The position numbers were made by a program, and so were the translations under genes. Under the pieces are notes generated by a model. That model was not told where the DNA came from. It worked only from the letters and a program-made list of their open reading frames with translations, and did not search any database. Shown here piece after piece: positions 40,088 through 48,852 of a DNA stretch of 64,000 bases. The stretch lies in NCBI RefSeq assembly GCF_000381885.1, contig NZ_KB907208.1, positions 496,001 through 560,000 of the forward strand. Direction: 5' to 3'. The first letter of the stretch is position 1; each line of letters begins with the position of its first letter. The stretch comes from Actinomadura atramentaria DSM 43919. GTDB taxonomy: Bacteria > Actinomycetota > Actinomycetes > Streptosporangiales > Streptosporangiaceae.

Positions 40088-40105
40088 TCTGCGCATGAGC
40101 ATGCG

Positions 40106-40139
40106 AGAAGGGGCCGTCCCGTTCGGGACGGCCCCTTCT
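40106..40139. terminator. Bidirectional terminator between typA and the FHA gene
   Basis: A perfect stem of 15 bp (starting AGAAGGGGCCGTCCC) with loop GTTC, flanked by A-rich and T-rich ends so that both strands have a T-tail (CTTCTT). It lies between convergent typA and the zinc-ribbon/FHA gene. Confidence 0.9.
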
Positions 40140-40147
40140 TGCGTGCG

Positions 40148-41368
40148 CTAGCTGAGCTGGACGGTGCCCGTGACGTCGGCGGCCAGGCGGAGTTGGTCGC
40201 CGTCGCGCAGCGGGGCCTCGACGCCGCGCGGCAGCCGCTCGCCGTTGACGAACGTGCCGTTCGTGGAGCCCTCGTCGCGGACCCAGGCGGTGCCGGACGG
40301 GTCGAGCCAGACGGTCGAGTGCCGCCGCGACACGTTGTCGTACTGCGTGAACGTGCCCGCGACCGGGGACTGGCCCGCGTCGCGGCCGAGGACCAGGTGC
40401 TGCCCGGCCCCGATCTTGACGTCCCCGCTGGGGAACTGCACGCGCAGCGTCGGCGCGGCCGGCGGTCCGGCCTGCGGCGCGCCGCCCCCGCCCTGCGGCC
40501 CGTTGAGCGGACGCAGGCACGAGTCGCACTGGGCGGCCGCGGGGCTGCTCAGCACGGCCTCGCAGTAGGGGCACATGGCGGCGGTGCTGTCGGGAGCGGG
40601 GCCGCGCCCGTGCTGCGGGCTACCGTGCTGACCGCCCCCGTGTTGAGGACTGCCGTGCTGCGGGCCGGGCGCGTAACCCTGGCCGAGCCCCTGGCCCCCG
40701 TACTGCTGCGGCGGCTGCTGGCCCTGCTGGGGCGGGTAGCCCTGCTGCTGGTACCCGTTCGGCTGGCCGCCGTACTGCTGCTGCCCGTACTGATCCTGCT
40801 GCGGGGGAGCGCCGTACTGGTCCTGCTGCGGTGCGTGCTGCCCGTGCTGGGGTTGCGCGTGCTGGGGCTGCCCGTGCTGGGGAGCGTGCTGCTGCTGGGC
40901 GTACGGGTCGTAGCCCGGCCGCCCCTGGTCGTAGGGCGCCTGCTGGTTCGGCGGCGGCGCGCCCCACCCGTCGGCGGGCTGCGGGGCCTGCTGCTGGGGA
41001 GCCTGCTGGTTGGGGGGCGGCGCGGACCACGGGTCCTGCTGCGCCGGTGCCTGCTGGGGCGGCGCCTGCTGCTGGGGCGGCGGCGCACTCCACGGGTCCT
41101 GCTGCTGGGGGGCCTGCTGCGGCGGGGCGCCCCACGGGTCCTGCTGCGGCGGGGGAGCCTGCTGCTGCGGGGGCGCGCCGTACTGCGGCTGCTCGCCGTA
41201 GGGCGGCTGCTGCTGGTACGGCTGCCCCTGCTGGGGCGGAGGCGGCGGCGCGGTGCGCGGCGGCGCGCCGCCGCCTCCGGCGCGCGCCAGGTTGGCCCCG
41301 CAGCTCAGGCAGAGCAGGTCGCCGGGCTGGAACGGCTCATCGCAGACGGGGCAGTTCAGGCTCGCCAT
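40148..41368 (-). CDS. Zinc-ribbon, Gln-rich linker, FHA-domain protein
   Basis: 406 aa from the ATG at 41368, overlapping the end of the radical-SAM gene by 13 nt. A zinc ribbon begins the protein (Cys6, Cys9, Cys20, Cys23). About 220 residues of Gln/Pro/Gly/Tyr-rich, prion-like sequence follow, then a second zinc ribbon (CPYCEAV..CDSC) and a C-terminal FHA domain with VLGRDAGQSP, NVSRRHSTVW and EGSTNGTFVNG. FHA domains bind phosphothreonine, so it is the natural reader for the Ser/Thr kinase encoded upstream in the same operon. The Gln-rich linker could drive self-association. Confidence 0.88.
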   Translation of the reverse strand: MASLNCPVCDEPFQPGDLLCLSCGANLARAGGGGAPPRTAPPPPPQQGQPYQQQPPYGEQPQYGAPPQQQAPPPQQDPWGAPPQQAPQQQDPWSAPPPQQQAPPQQAPAQQDPWSAPPPNQQAPQQQAPQPADGWGAPPPNQQAPYDQGRPGYDPYAQQQHAPQHGQPQHAQPQHGQHAPQQDQYGAPPQQDQYGQQQYGGQPNGYQQQGYPPQQGQQPPQQYGGQGLGQGYAPGPQHGSPQHGGGQHGSPQHGRGPAPDSTAAMCPYCEAVLSSPAAAQCDSCLRPLNGPQGGGGAPQAGPPAAPTLRVQFPSGDVKIGAGQHLVLGRDAGQSPVAGTFTQYDNVSRRHSTVWLDPSGTAWVRDEGSTNGTFVNGERLPRGVEAPLRDGDQLRLAADVTGTVQLS

Positions 41369-42072
41369 GACACGACCCCCGCGCGCACTCCGGCCTCGTC
41401 GAGCGTTGTCGAGAGGTGTTCCAGGTCACCTCGTCGCGGGATTCCGATGTAGTACACCCGCCTTCCCTCCGGCCCCTCTTCCACGGACACCTGCATTCGC
41501 GGCCCTGCCTCTTCGGTCTCGTCTCCGGCCGGTTCGGCGTACCGCCGCCGCCCGAGGGGGGACAGCGGCACGATCCGCTGGTTGGCCGACCCCCTCCAGA
41601 GTAGGGACCGCCGACCGGTGGGTCCGCCCGGCGGGTTGAGCCGGTCCACGTACGGTCCCGCGACGACGGCGTCGCAGAGGTCCAGAATCGCCCTCGCCTC
41701 GGCCGTGCGCGAGAGACGACTGTAGACATATCCGCTGTAGACCAATATGTCCAACGGCATGGTCTCACGCGGGCGCTCGTCCCGCCACGCGCGGATTCCG
41801 CGGACGAGCGCGAGCAGCGCCGCGGGCTGCTGGAACGGCTCGCCGCCGGAGATCGTCACCCCGTCCACCGGACCGGGCAGCGACGCCAGCCAGCCGAGGA
41901 CCGCGTCCACCGGCACCTCGCGGCCCGGGTCGGCGTCCCAGGTGTCGCGCGACAGGCAGCCGTGGCAGTGCAGCGTGCAGCCCTGCACCCAGACGCCCGC
42001 GCGGGTGCCGGGGCCGAGCGCCGTGACGGGGTAGTGCGCCTTGGCGAGCCGCAGCGTCTCCGGTGCGGTCAC
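41356..42072 (-). CDS. Radical-SAM activase-like protein (NrdG/PflA-type, single cluster)
   Basis: 238 aa from the GTG at 42072, which overlaps the AAA+ stop as GTGA. The radical-SAM cluster motif CTLHCHGC (Cys32, Cys36, Cys39) and the SAM-binding GGEPFQQP are intact; VWVQGC before the cluster is typical of glycyl-radical-enzyme activases. No glycyl-radical enzyme is encoded nearby, so the substrate must be different or encoded elsewhere. The C-terminal about 60 residues (RMQVSVEEGPEGRRVYYIGI..) are not part of the usual small activases. Its tight coupling to an AAA+ unfoldase is unusual. Confidence 0.85.
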   Translation of the reverse strand: MTAPETLRLAKAHYPVTALGPGTRAGVWVQGCTLHCHGCLSRDTWDADPGREVPVDAVLGWLASLPGPVDGVTISGGEPFQQPAALLALVRGIRAWRDERPRETMPLDILVYSGYVYSRLSRTAEARAILDLCDAVVAGPYVDRLNPPGGPTGRRSLLWRGSANQRIVPLSPLGRRRYAEPAGDETEEAGPRMQVSVEEGPEGRRVYYIGIPRRGDLEHLSTTLDEAGVRAGVVSWRA

Positions 42073-43952
42073 CGCAGGTCCACGTGGACGATGCCGCCCT
42101 CGCGGCGGATGGCCGTCACCGTGGTCTCCTCGTCCGCGCCGGGCTCCCGGTCGAACAGCGCGCGGGCGAGCGGGTTCACGAAGTGCGACTCCAGCGCCAT
42201 GCCGATGCCGCGCCCGCCCTTCTCCAGCTCGGCCGTACACCAGGACCGCAGCGTCTCCATCGCGGCGTCGGCGACGGTCAGGTGCAGGCGGTGCTCCTCG
42301 GCGACCCGGCGGCAGATGTTCGCGACCTGGAGGTCGAAGATCTTGTCGGCGGCCGCCGCGCCGATGAAGTCGAACACCACGACGTTGTCGCCGAACCGGT
42401 TCAGCAGCTCCGGCCGGTTCAGGACGGTCGTGAAGTGGTCCGCGACCGCCGCCTTGATCCGCTGCTCGATCTCCTCGTACGGCATGCCGGGCGCGACGTT
42501 CTGCACGCGCGTCCCGTCCGGGGCGGGGACGAACATCCCGAGGTTGGACGTGAAGATCAGGATCGACTCGGAGAAGTGGACGGTGTTCCCCCGGCCGTCC
42601 GTGAGCCGCCCGTCCTCCAGGATCTGCAGGAACTTGTCGAGGATGCGCGGGTGGGCCTTCTCGATCTCGTCGAAGAGGATCACCCGGAACGGGTCCTCGC
42701 GGACGGCGTTGGTCAGCTCCCCGCCCGCGGTGTGCCCGACGTAGCCGGGCGGCGAGCCGATCAGCCGGTCCCCGGAGCCCTCGCCGGAGAACTCGCTCAT
42801 GTCGAACCGCAGGTAGGCCGACTCGTCGCCGAACACCAGCTCGGTGATCGACTTGGCCAGCTCGGTCTTGCCGGTGCCCGTCGGGCCCGCGAAGAACAGC
42901 ACGCCGCGCGGGCGGCTGCCCGACCGCGTCGCCTGCGCGCCGGACAGGCCGAGGACCGCGCGCTTGAGGATGTCGAGCGTCTTGGTGATCGCCTGCGGCT
43001 GGCCGATGACGCGCTCGGGCACGCGCTTCTCGCCCTCCAGCACGCGCCGCCGCAGGTGGCCGCGGCTCCACGGGTTGTCCAGGACGCCGAGCTTGTAGGT
43101 GCGGACGGCGTCGGGCAGGTCCGCGAGGTCCACGCCGCGCTCCTTGGCGAGCCGCGTCACCTCGATCATCGACTGGAGCGTGAGGCCGTCCGCCTGCTCG
43201 GCGAACGCGTCGCACGCGGCGGCGGCCGCCGGGTCGGCGTCGGCGTCCGGGACGCCGAACGCGCGGGCCAGCAGCCGCGCGGTCTCCTGCCGGTCGCCCA
43301 GGTGCGGGCGCGGGATCGTGATCTCGCGGATGCTCTCGTTGTCGGACGTCAGCCAGGGCGGCAGGTCGCCCGGCCGCTCCACCAGCCACAGCACCGGGTT
43401 GTAGAGCGGCTTGGGGCGCGGTCCCTCGACGCGGACCGGCAGCGCCGTCCGCGACAGCTTCGCGCAGAACCGGAAGAAGTCGCGCTCGGCGGGCTCCAGC
43501 TCGGTCGGCGTCCGGGCGATCCGCGACGCCGAGTCCAGCAGGAACGCCGCCCGGATTCGCTCGGCGGGGCGCGCCACCGCCGTCAGATACTTGGTCAGGC
43601 CCTCCAGCGACGGGGTGTCGTCGGGCTTGAGCTTGCCGAGCAGGCGGCCCGCCGCGCGCCGGGCCTCCTCGGCGATCTCGTCGTCCCCCTCGGGGAGCAC
43701 CTGGACGCCGTCCACCGGGTCGTAGGCGACGAGGCAGCTGAAGCCACTGGAGCGCAGCGACTCCCACAGGAGCTGGCGCAGCGGCAGCAGCCGCGACGGA
43801 CCCGCCGTGCCGGCGGGCGGCGCGAGGAAGCTGTCGTACAGGTTCCCCGACAGGACGTACTGCGAGTGGACCGACAGCGTCGCGTCCAGCTCCCGGACGA
43901 ACGGCGGCCAGCCGGGCAGCCGCCCGCCCAGCGTGGGTGAATCAACGCTCAT
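42069..43952 (-). CDS. AAA+ unfoldase, ClpB D2-like, with degenerate N-terminal AAA-like domain
   Basis: 627 aa, ATG at 43952. Residues about 25-285 lack a Walker A but keep an AAA-like pattern (AAFLLDSASRIA, VLWLVERPGDLPPWL, ITIPRPHLGDR), so this looks like a dead first AAA domain. Residues about 310-615 are a Clp/Hsp100 D2 module: RVIGQPQAI, Walker A GPTGTGKT (356-363), pore loop GYVG (403-406), Walker B VILFDEIEKAH (424 onward), sensor-1 FTSN and a C-terminal small domain with GGRGIGMALE. It should thread or remodel a protein substrate. No ClpP-docking loop was recognised. The stop overlaps the radical-SAM start. Confidence 0.88.
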   Translation of the reverse strand: MSVDSPTLGGRLPGWPPFVRELDATLSVHSQYVLSGNLYDSFLAPPAGTAGPSRLLPLRQLLWESLRSSGFSCLVAYDPVDGVQVLPEGDDEIAEEARRAAGRLLGKLKPDDTPSLEGLTKYLTAVARPAERIRAAFLLDSASRIARTPTELEPAERDFFRFCAKLSRTALPVRVEGPRPKPLYNPVLWLVERPGDLPPWLTSDNESIREITIPRPHLGDRQETARLLARAFGVPDADADPAAAAACDAFAEQADGLTLQSMIEVTRLAKERGVDLADLPDAVRTYKLGVLDNPWSRGHLRRRVLEGEKRVPERVIGQPQAITKTLDILKRAVLGLSGAQATRSGSRPRGVLFFAGPTGTGKTELAKSITELVFGDESAYLRFDMSEFSGEGSGDRLIGSPPGYVGHTAGGELTNAVREDPFRVILFDEIEKAHPRILDKFLQILEDGRLTDGRGNTVHFSESILIFTSNLGMFVPAPDGTRVQNVAPGMPYEEIEQRIKAAVADHFTTVLNRPELLNRFGDNVVVFDFIGAAAADKIFDLQVANICRRVAEEHRLHLTVADAAMETLRSWCTAELEKGGRGIGMALESHFVNPLARALFDREPGADEETTVTAIRREGGIVHVDLR

Positions 43953-43990
43953 CGGCCGCCCCGTTCACTTCGCTCCCCGCTCCCGCCCGT

Positions 43991-45112
43991 CTACCGGCCG
44001 CGCTCGCGCTCCCGCCCGGCGGCCCGCGCCCCAGTCTGCCGCGCCGCCCCGTCCGCGCGCATCACCGGCAGTTCCCGGACGCCCGGCTCCAGCCGCCACG
44101 CGACGGCCGCCGCGACCCCCGCCGCGGCGAGCCGCGCCCGGGCTTCCTCGAACGCCGCGCACCACTGCTCCTCGCGCTCGACGTCGAGCCGCCGGTCGTC
44201 CTCGCCGCGCGCCGCCCGCTCCCGGACGAGCGCCGCCCGCACCCGGCCCGCGTCCTCCACGCGCATCTTCACGCTGTGGTCGGGCCAGTCGCCGCGGGTC
44301 AGCAGCAGCGCCCCGTCGGCGGCGGTCAGCGTCTCGAACCCGGCGCGGACCTCGTAGCCGAGGTCCTCGAACGCGGCCGTGACGGACTCCAGAACATAGC
44401 GGCGCTCGTCGGCGGCGCGCTCGGCGGCCTCGGCCTCGGCCGCGCGCCGCCGCTCCCGCGCGCGGTGCTCCCGGGTGCGGTCGTTGGCCTCCTGGACGCG
44501 CAGCCGGACCTCGGTGAGCGCGCCCTGCGCGTCCTGGCCGGTGGCGGCGTCGGCGAGCAGCCGGGCGGCGCGGGCGACGGCGGCGCGGTCGGCGTCGGCC
44601 GCGTCCGGCAGCAGGCGCGCGAGGACGCGTTCCAGGGCGGCGCGCAGGTCAGGGGGTTCGGGGGCGGCCTCGGCGGCGCGGGGGGCGGGGACCTCGGCGG
44701 GGACGGCGAAGACCTGCTCGCCGACGCGCGCCGCGAGGACGCCCGCGAGGGCCGCCTCGGCGGCGTCCAGCGCCCGGTCGGCGTCCGCGCACCACGCGGT
44801 GAGCTCGGCGACGGTCTCGTCGCCGGGGGTCAGCGGGGCGGGCAGCGCGACGTCCGCGCCCAGCTCGTCGCGGGTCGCGGCCAGCGCCTCGGCGCGCGCG
44901 TTGCGCTCCAGCACCTCGCGCAGCGCCCGCTCGTAGGTCTCCGCCTCGGCCAGCGCGGCGGCGCGGGACTCGGCCCGGCCCGCCGCGAGCGCCGCCAGCA
45001 GTTGCGCGCCGCGCCCGGCCGCCGCCCCGCCCCTGCCGAGGACGCGGTTCATCCCCAGGGTGAGGACGACCGCCGCGTCCAGCACGATGTCGGCCTCGAC
45101 GCCGCTGCTCAT
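43991..45112 (-). CDS. Coiled-coil protein of unknown function
   Basis: 373 aa from the ATG at 45112, overlapping the kinase stop as ATGA. It is almost entirely Ala/Arg/Glu-rich helix, with a long coiled coil (about 50-130 and 195-260, e.g. ERRRAAEAEAAERAADERRY). A more globular C-terminal part contains VTAAFEDLGYEVRAGFETLT and a HSVKMRVEDAGRVRAA strand-helix segment. No transmembrane helix or known domain was recognised. Position between kinase and unfoldase suggests it is a substrate, adaptor or scaffold of the system. Confidence 0.75.
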   Translation of the reverse strand: MSSGVEADIVLDAAVVLTLGMNRVLGRGGAAAGRGAQLLAALAAGRAESRAAALAEAETYERALREVLERNARAEALAATRDELGADVALPAPLTPGDETVAELTAWCADADRALDAAEAALAGVLAARVGEQVFAVPAEVPAPRAAEAAPEPPDLRAALERVLARLLPDAADADRAAVARAARLLADAATGQDAQGALTEVRLRVQEANDRTREHRARERRRAAEAEAAERAADERRYVLESVTAAFEDLGYEVRAGFETLTAADGALLLTRGDWPDHSVKMRVEDAGRVRAALVRERAARGEDDRRLDVEREEQWCAAFEEARARLAAAGVAAAVAWRLEPGVRELPVMRADGAARQTGARAAGRERERGR

Positions 45113-47538
45113 GCCCCTCCTCCGCTCGTCGCCGCGCGTTCGCCCTCCGCGTGCGCGGTCCGCCACCGGTGCAGTCGTACCCCCGCCGCGACGGCGTGCG
45201 CCGCCGCTGCCGCCACCAGGATCAGCAGCCAGACCATGCCCGCCAGCGGCGTCACGGCCGCCGCCAGCAGGATCAGGACCAGCAGCGGCACCAGCGCGGC
45301 GAGCAGCAGCAGGCCGCAGCCGCCCGGCCCGTTGCGGCGGGCCGCGCCCGACACCGTCGCCGACGCCTTCGACAGGCCGCGGCCGCCCGCGCCGAGCGCC
45401 TTGGCCAGCCACGCCCACGGGCCCGTCGGCAGGTAGTCGCCGCCCTGCGCGCGCGCGACGACGACCTCCGCGCCGCACTGGACCAGCCAGGCCAGGACGC
45501 CGACCGCCGCCAGGAGGCCGAACGAGAACCCGCCGCCGCGCTGGAGACCGCCGACCGAGCTGGTGCCGCCGCGGTCGCCGTCCCCGGCGAGCGCCGAAAT
45601 CAACAGGCCGCCGAGCAGCCACAGCGCCAGGACCGGCAGGCTCCACGCCACCGCGCGGGCCGTCGCGCGGCCGCGTCCGGCGAGCCGCGCCCGCTCGCGG
45701 TCGGCCCACCGGGCGCGCAGCGCGGCGTCGCGCCGCTCGGCGGCGTGCCGGTCGCGCGCGCGGGCCTCGACCTCCAGGACGGCCTCGGGCGCGGCCCGGA
45801 CGACCGCGAACCGGCGCAGCGGGTCGTCGCCCGCGCCGTCCGCCAGCCAGCGGAACCAGGGGACGTCGCCGCGGACGGCCGCGCGCGCCCGGTCGGCCGC
45901 CGCCGCGAGGTCGCGGGCGGCCTCGGCGGGCCGGGCGGCCAGCGCCAGCAGCGTCAGCAGCACGACGGGCGGGTCGTCGGCCGGCGCGCCCGCGACGCGC
46001 CGCGCGCCCGGGCCCGTGCTTGGGCCCGTGCTTGGACCCGTGCCCGTGTCGGGGAGCCGCGCCGCCAGGCCGGGCGGGACGGACGCCTGGCCGCGCAGCC
46101 AGCACGCCAGCTCGTTCCATGCCGCCGCGTGGTGATGCCATTGTTCGTGGACGGCCAGCAGATCGTGGCCCTCGGGTGAGGCCGCCAGGACGGGCAGCAG
46201 GTCCCTGTCCCACAGTTCGCGGCCGATGCGGCACGCCGTCCGGTGGTCGGGGCGCGCGGGGTCGGCGGCGAGCGCGGCCAGGCCGGGCAGGTCCGCCGAC
46301 GTCAACCGGCGGCCGAGGAAGTACGGCGGCAGGTCCGGGTCGAGCCACTGGACGAGGTGCAGCAGCTTCACGTCGGGGGACAGGTCCGCCGTCAGATACC
46401 GGTCGATCAGCGCGATATGGCCGTCGTCCGGCAGTTCGGTCAGCCAGCCGCGCAGGGCGCGCCACGCCTCGCCCGCCTCGCCGCGGCCGAAGAAGTGCGG
46501 CGCGGCCTCGTCCCACCGCTCCGCCAGGACGCGCGCCAGCTCGCGGCGGTCGTCGTGGCGGCGGCCCGCGAACGGGACGCCCCGGCCGGGCGGGACCGCC
46601 GTCGCCGCCGGTTCCGCCGCGACGGGCGGGGAGCCGCCCGCCAGCCACGCGCGGACCTCGTCCGCGCCCCACCGGCCGCGCGGGTCGCGGGCCAGCAGGC
46701 CCCGGCACAGCAGCCGCAGGCGCGGGTCGGCGACGTCGTCGGCGGGCACCGCGCGGGTCGCGAGCTGGTCCACCACCGCCGTCTCGCTCAGGCCCGCGAA
46801 CGGCGGGCGGCCCGTCGCCAGCTCCCGCACGATCATGCCGAGCGACCACCAGTCGCGGGCGGGGGAGACCTGGCCCGACAGCGACTCGGGGGCCGCGTAC
46901 ACGAGCGTCCGCGACGACGACGCGAACATGACGCTCTGCTCCAGCACCCGGCTCAGGCCGAAGTCCGCGATCACCAGGCGGACCGGGTCCGCGTTCTCGA
47001 CCAGCACGTTCTCCGGTTTGAGGTCGCGGTGGACGATGCCCGCGCCGTGCAGGGCCGCGAGGCCGCCGGCGAGCTGCGCGACCGCCTCGGCGATCGTCGG
47101 CGGGTCGAGCGGGCCGGTCATCAGCGTCCGCAGGTTGCCGCCGGGCGCGTAGTCCGCGACCTCGTAGTCGCGGCCCTCGGCGGTGCCCGTCTCCAGGACG
47201 CGCAGGACGTGGGGGGACGCCAGTCGCGGGAGTTTCGCCCAGACCTCGCGGTCGGCGTTGTAGCCGCGGCGGAACAACTTGACGACGCGCTGCGCGCCGG
47301 ACTCGTCCGCGACGAGCAGCAGGTCCGACTCCGCGCCCTGTACCGGCAGTTCGCCGACGAGCCGGAACCGCGCCGCCAGCGGCTCGGGGAGCCGCAGCAG
47401 CGCGCCGCCCGCCGCCGCCCCGCCGTCGCGGCGGGTGGCCGCCGGGCCGCGCGGCGGCGGGACGCGGTCGTCCCGGCGGGTCGCGTCCGGCTCCCGACGC
47501 GTGGCGCGCGGCGGAGCGTCGTCGTCGAAGTCGGCCAC
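45109..47538 (-). CDS. Serine/threonine protein kinase with polytopic C-terminus
   Basis: 809 aa from the GTG at 47538 (VADFDDDAPPRATRR); the Shine-Dalgarno is weak, so the start is somewhat uncertain. The N-terminal tail repeats ATRR(D/E) at residues 12-16, 19-23 and 34-38. The kinase has a degenerate Gly-loop (VGELPVQGAESDLLLV), Lys87 (VVKLF), HRDLKPEN (170-177) and DFG (192-194), so it should be active. A middle region of about 300 residues is helical; three or more membrane helices lie in the last about 170 residues. It probably autophosphorylates and signals to the FHA protein of the operon. Confidence 0.85.
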   Translation of the reverse strand: MADFDDDAPPRATRREPDATRRDDRVPPPRGPAATRRDGGAAAGGALLRLPEPLAARFRLVGELPVQGAESDLLLVADESGAQRVVKLFRRGYNADREVWAKLPRLASPHVLRVLETGTAEGRDYEVADYAPGGNLRTLMTGPLDPPTIAEAVAQLAGGLAALHGAGIVHRDLKPENVLVENADPVRLVIADFGLSRVLEQSVMFASSSRTLVYAAPESLSGQVSPARDWWSLGMIVRELATGRPPFAGLSETAVVDQLATRAVPADDVADPRLRLLCRGLLARDPRGRWGADEVRAWLAGGSPPVAAEPAATAVPPGRGVPFAGRRHDDRRELARVLAERWDEAAPHFFGRGEAGEAWRALRGWLTELPDDGHIALIDRYLTADLSPDVKLLHLVQWLDPDLPPYFLGRRLTSADLPGLAALAADPARPDHRTACRIGRELWDRDLLPVLAASPEGHDLLAVHEQWHHHAAAWNELACWLRGQASVPPGLAARLPDTGTGPSTGPSTGPGARRVAGAPADDPPVVLLTLLALAARPAEAARDLAAAADRARAAVRGDVPWFRWLADGAGDDPLRRFAVVRAAPEAVLEVEARARDRHAAERRDAALRARWADRERARLAGRGRATARAVAWSLPVLALWLLGGLLISALAGDGDRGGTSSVGGLQRGGGFSFGLLAAVGVLAWLVQCGAEVVVARAQGGDYLPTGPWAWLAKALGAGGRGLSKASATVSGAARRNGPGGCGLLLLAALVPLLVLILLAAAVTPLAGMVWLLILVAAAAAHAVAAGVRLHRWRTAHAEGERAATSGGGA

Positions 47539-47591
47539 CGTGCTCGCCCCGTCTTGTCCGCGTGGAATTGCCGCGAGCCTAACGCGGCACC

Positions 47592-48155
47592 CTAAATCTT
47601 GTCCTTGATGACCCGCAGGTGCTCGACGCCCTTGAACCGGACCACCACGGCCTCCATGAAGATCCGCACCAGGAGCAGTTCGAACAGCCACACCAGGGGG
47701 GACGCGACGATCAGGATGACGCCCCACGCCCAGAAGTCGTCCCAGGTCGCGATCCACACGCCGAAGCCGAGGAACACGGCGCACTGGAGCGTGACGAGCA
47801 GGAGAGCGATCAGGTACCAGAGCTTGATCAGCTTCGGGGTGACCAGGTAGTTGAAGTTCGCGTCGAACAGCGCGCCGACCAGGCCCTTCTCCGGTGGCGC
47901 GGGCCGCTGCGCCCACGGCTGCTCGGGGACGGGGAACGCGCCCGATCCCCGGCCGGGCGGCGGCGGGCCGGACGGGCCCGGGCGCGGCGGGCCCTGCGGC
48001 GGGCCCTGCGGGGGCGGGCCGGGGCGCGGCGGCAGCGGCTGCGCGCCGGTGTCGGACCGCTGCGGTTCGGGCCGCTGCGGGTGGCGGGGCGGCGGGGGTC
48101 CGTAGCCCGCCCCCGGCGGGGACGCGGGCTGACCGGGCTCCTGGGGGTGCGTCAC
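47592..48155 (-). CDS. DUF4282-like membrane protein
   Basis: 187 aa from the GTG at 48155 (VTHPQEPGQPASPP) with AGGAG 6 nt upstream. The first about 90 residues are Pro/Gly/Arg-rich. The C-terminal part reads KGLVGALFDANFNYLVTPKL and then has two membrane helices (LWYLIALLLVTLQCAVFLGF and WGVILIVASPLVWLFELLLV), matching the small DUF4282 family. It is the first gene of the kinase/unfoldase/FHA operon, 53 nt before the kinase, and may anchor the system at the membrane. A possible -10 TAGAGT lies upstream near 48197. Confidence 0.75.
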   Translation of the reverse strand: MTHPQEPGQPASPPGAGYGPPPPRHPQRPEPQRSDTGAQPLPPRPGPPPQGPPQGPPRPGPSGPPPPGRGSGAFPVPEQPWAQRPAPPEKGLVGALFDANFNYLVTPKLIKLWYLIALLLVTLQCAVFLGFGVWIATWDDFWAWGVILIVASPLVWLFELLLVRIFMEAVVVRFKGVEHLRVIKDKI

Positions 48156-48294
48156 TGCCGACTCCTGCGCTCGTTCCGGGCGTTCCCCCGACTCTAGAAC
48201 TTTCGACGCCCCGGAACCGCGCCCTGCAAGGGCTTCCCGCGCGTGGCGGCCCGGCCGTTCTATGATCACCGCCCCCCGAGCGGACGGAGCCGTG

Positions 48295-48852
48295 ATGAGC
48301 GAGACCGCCGACCCGCCGACCCCCGGCGACGGAGTGAACGGGACGATCGAGGATGATCCGGACGCGATCCGGTTCGGCCGGAGCCGCTCCATGCGCGCCG
48401 GTTCGCTGATCGCCTGCACGCTCCTGTTCGCCGCCGCGCTCGCCGCCACGACCGGCGGCGTCCTGCTCCTGCGCCACGTGGACGGAACCTGGGCCGTCAC
48501 CGGCTCGCTCGTGCTCGCCCTCGTCGGCGTGCTCGGCCTGCTGGCGGCGGTCGGCGCGGTCGCCGTGGCCTGGCCCGTCGCGCTGCGCCGCTTCGGGCTG
48601 TGGGTGAACGCGGACGGCGTCGTCGTCCACCGCGGCGGACGGCGGACGCACTTCGCCTGGACGGACGTCGAGGCCGTCTCGATCGGCCCCGAGTCCAGGA
48701 AGGAGTCCGCCCGCGCGGTGCTCGTGCGGCCCCCCGACCCGCATCCGCCCGTCGCGCTGATCGAACTGGAATGGCTCGACGCCGCCGAGGACGAGGTCCG
48801 CGCCGCCCTCGAGCGCACCGCGGGCGACAGATGGACGGACGAACTCGACTGA
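48295..48852 (+). CDS. Two-helix membrane protein with PH-like domain
   Basis: 185 aa from the ATG at 48295 (MSETADPPTPGD), GGAG 5 nt upstream; TATGAT at 48261-48266 is a likely -10. Two transmembrane helices (about 36-57 and 68-90) are followed by a compact domain starting FGLWVNADGVVVHRGGRRTH and containing FAWTDVEAVSIGP, typical of bacterial PH-like domains of DUF-type membrane proteins. It is divergent from the kinase/FHA operon with a 139-bp shared promoter region, so the two may be co-regulated. Function is unknown. Confidence 0.75.
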   Translation: MSETADPPTPGDGVNGTIEDDPDAIRFGRSRSMRAGSLIACTLLFAAALAATTGGVLLLRHVDGTWAVTGSLVLALVGVLGLLAAVGAVAVAWPVALRRFGLWVNADGVVVHRGGRRTHFAWTDVEAVSIGPESRKESARAVLVRPPDPHPPVALIELEWLDAAEDEVRAALERTAGDRWTDELD

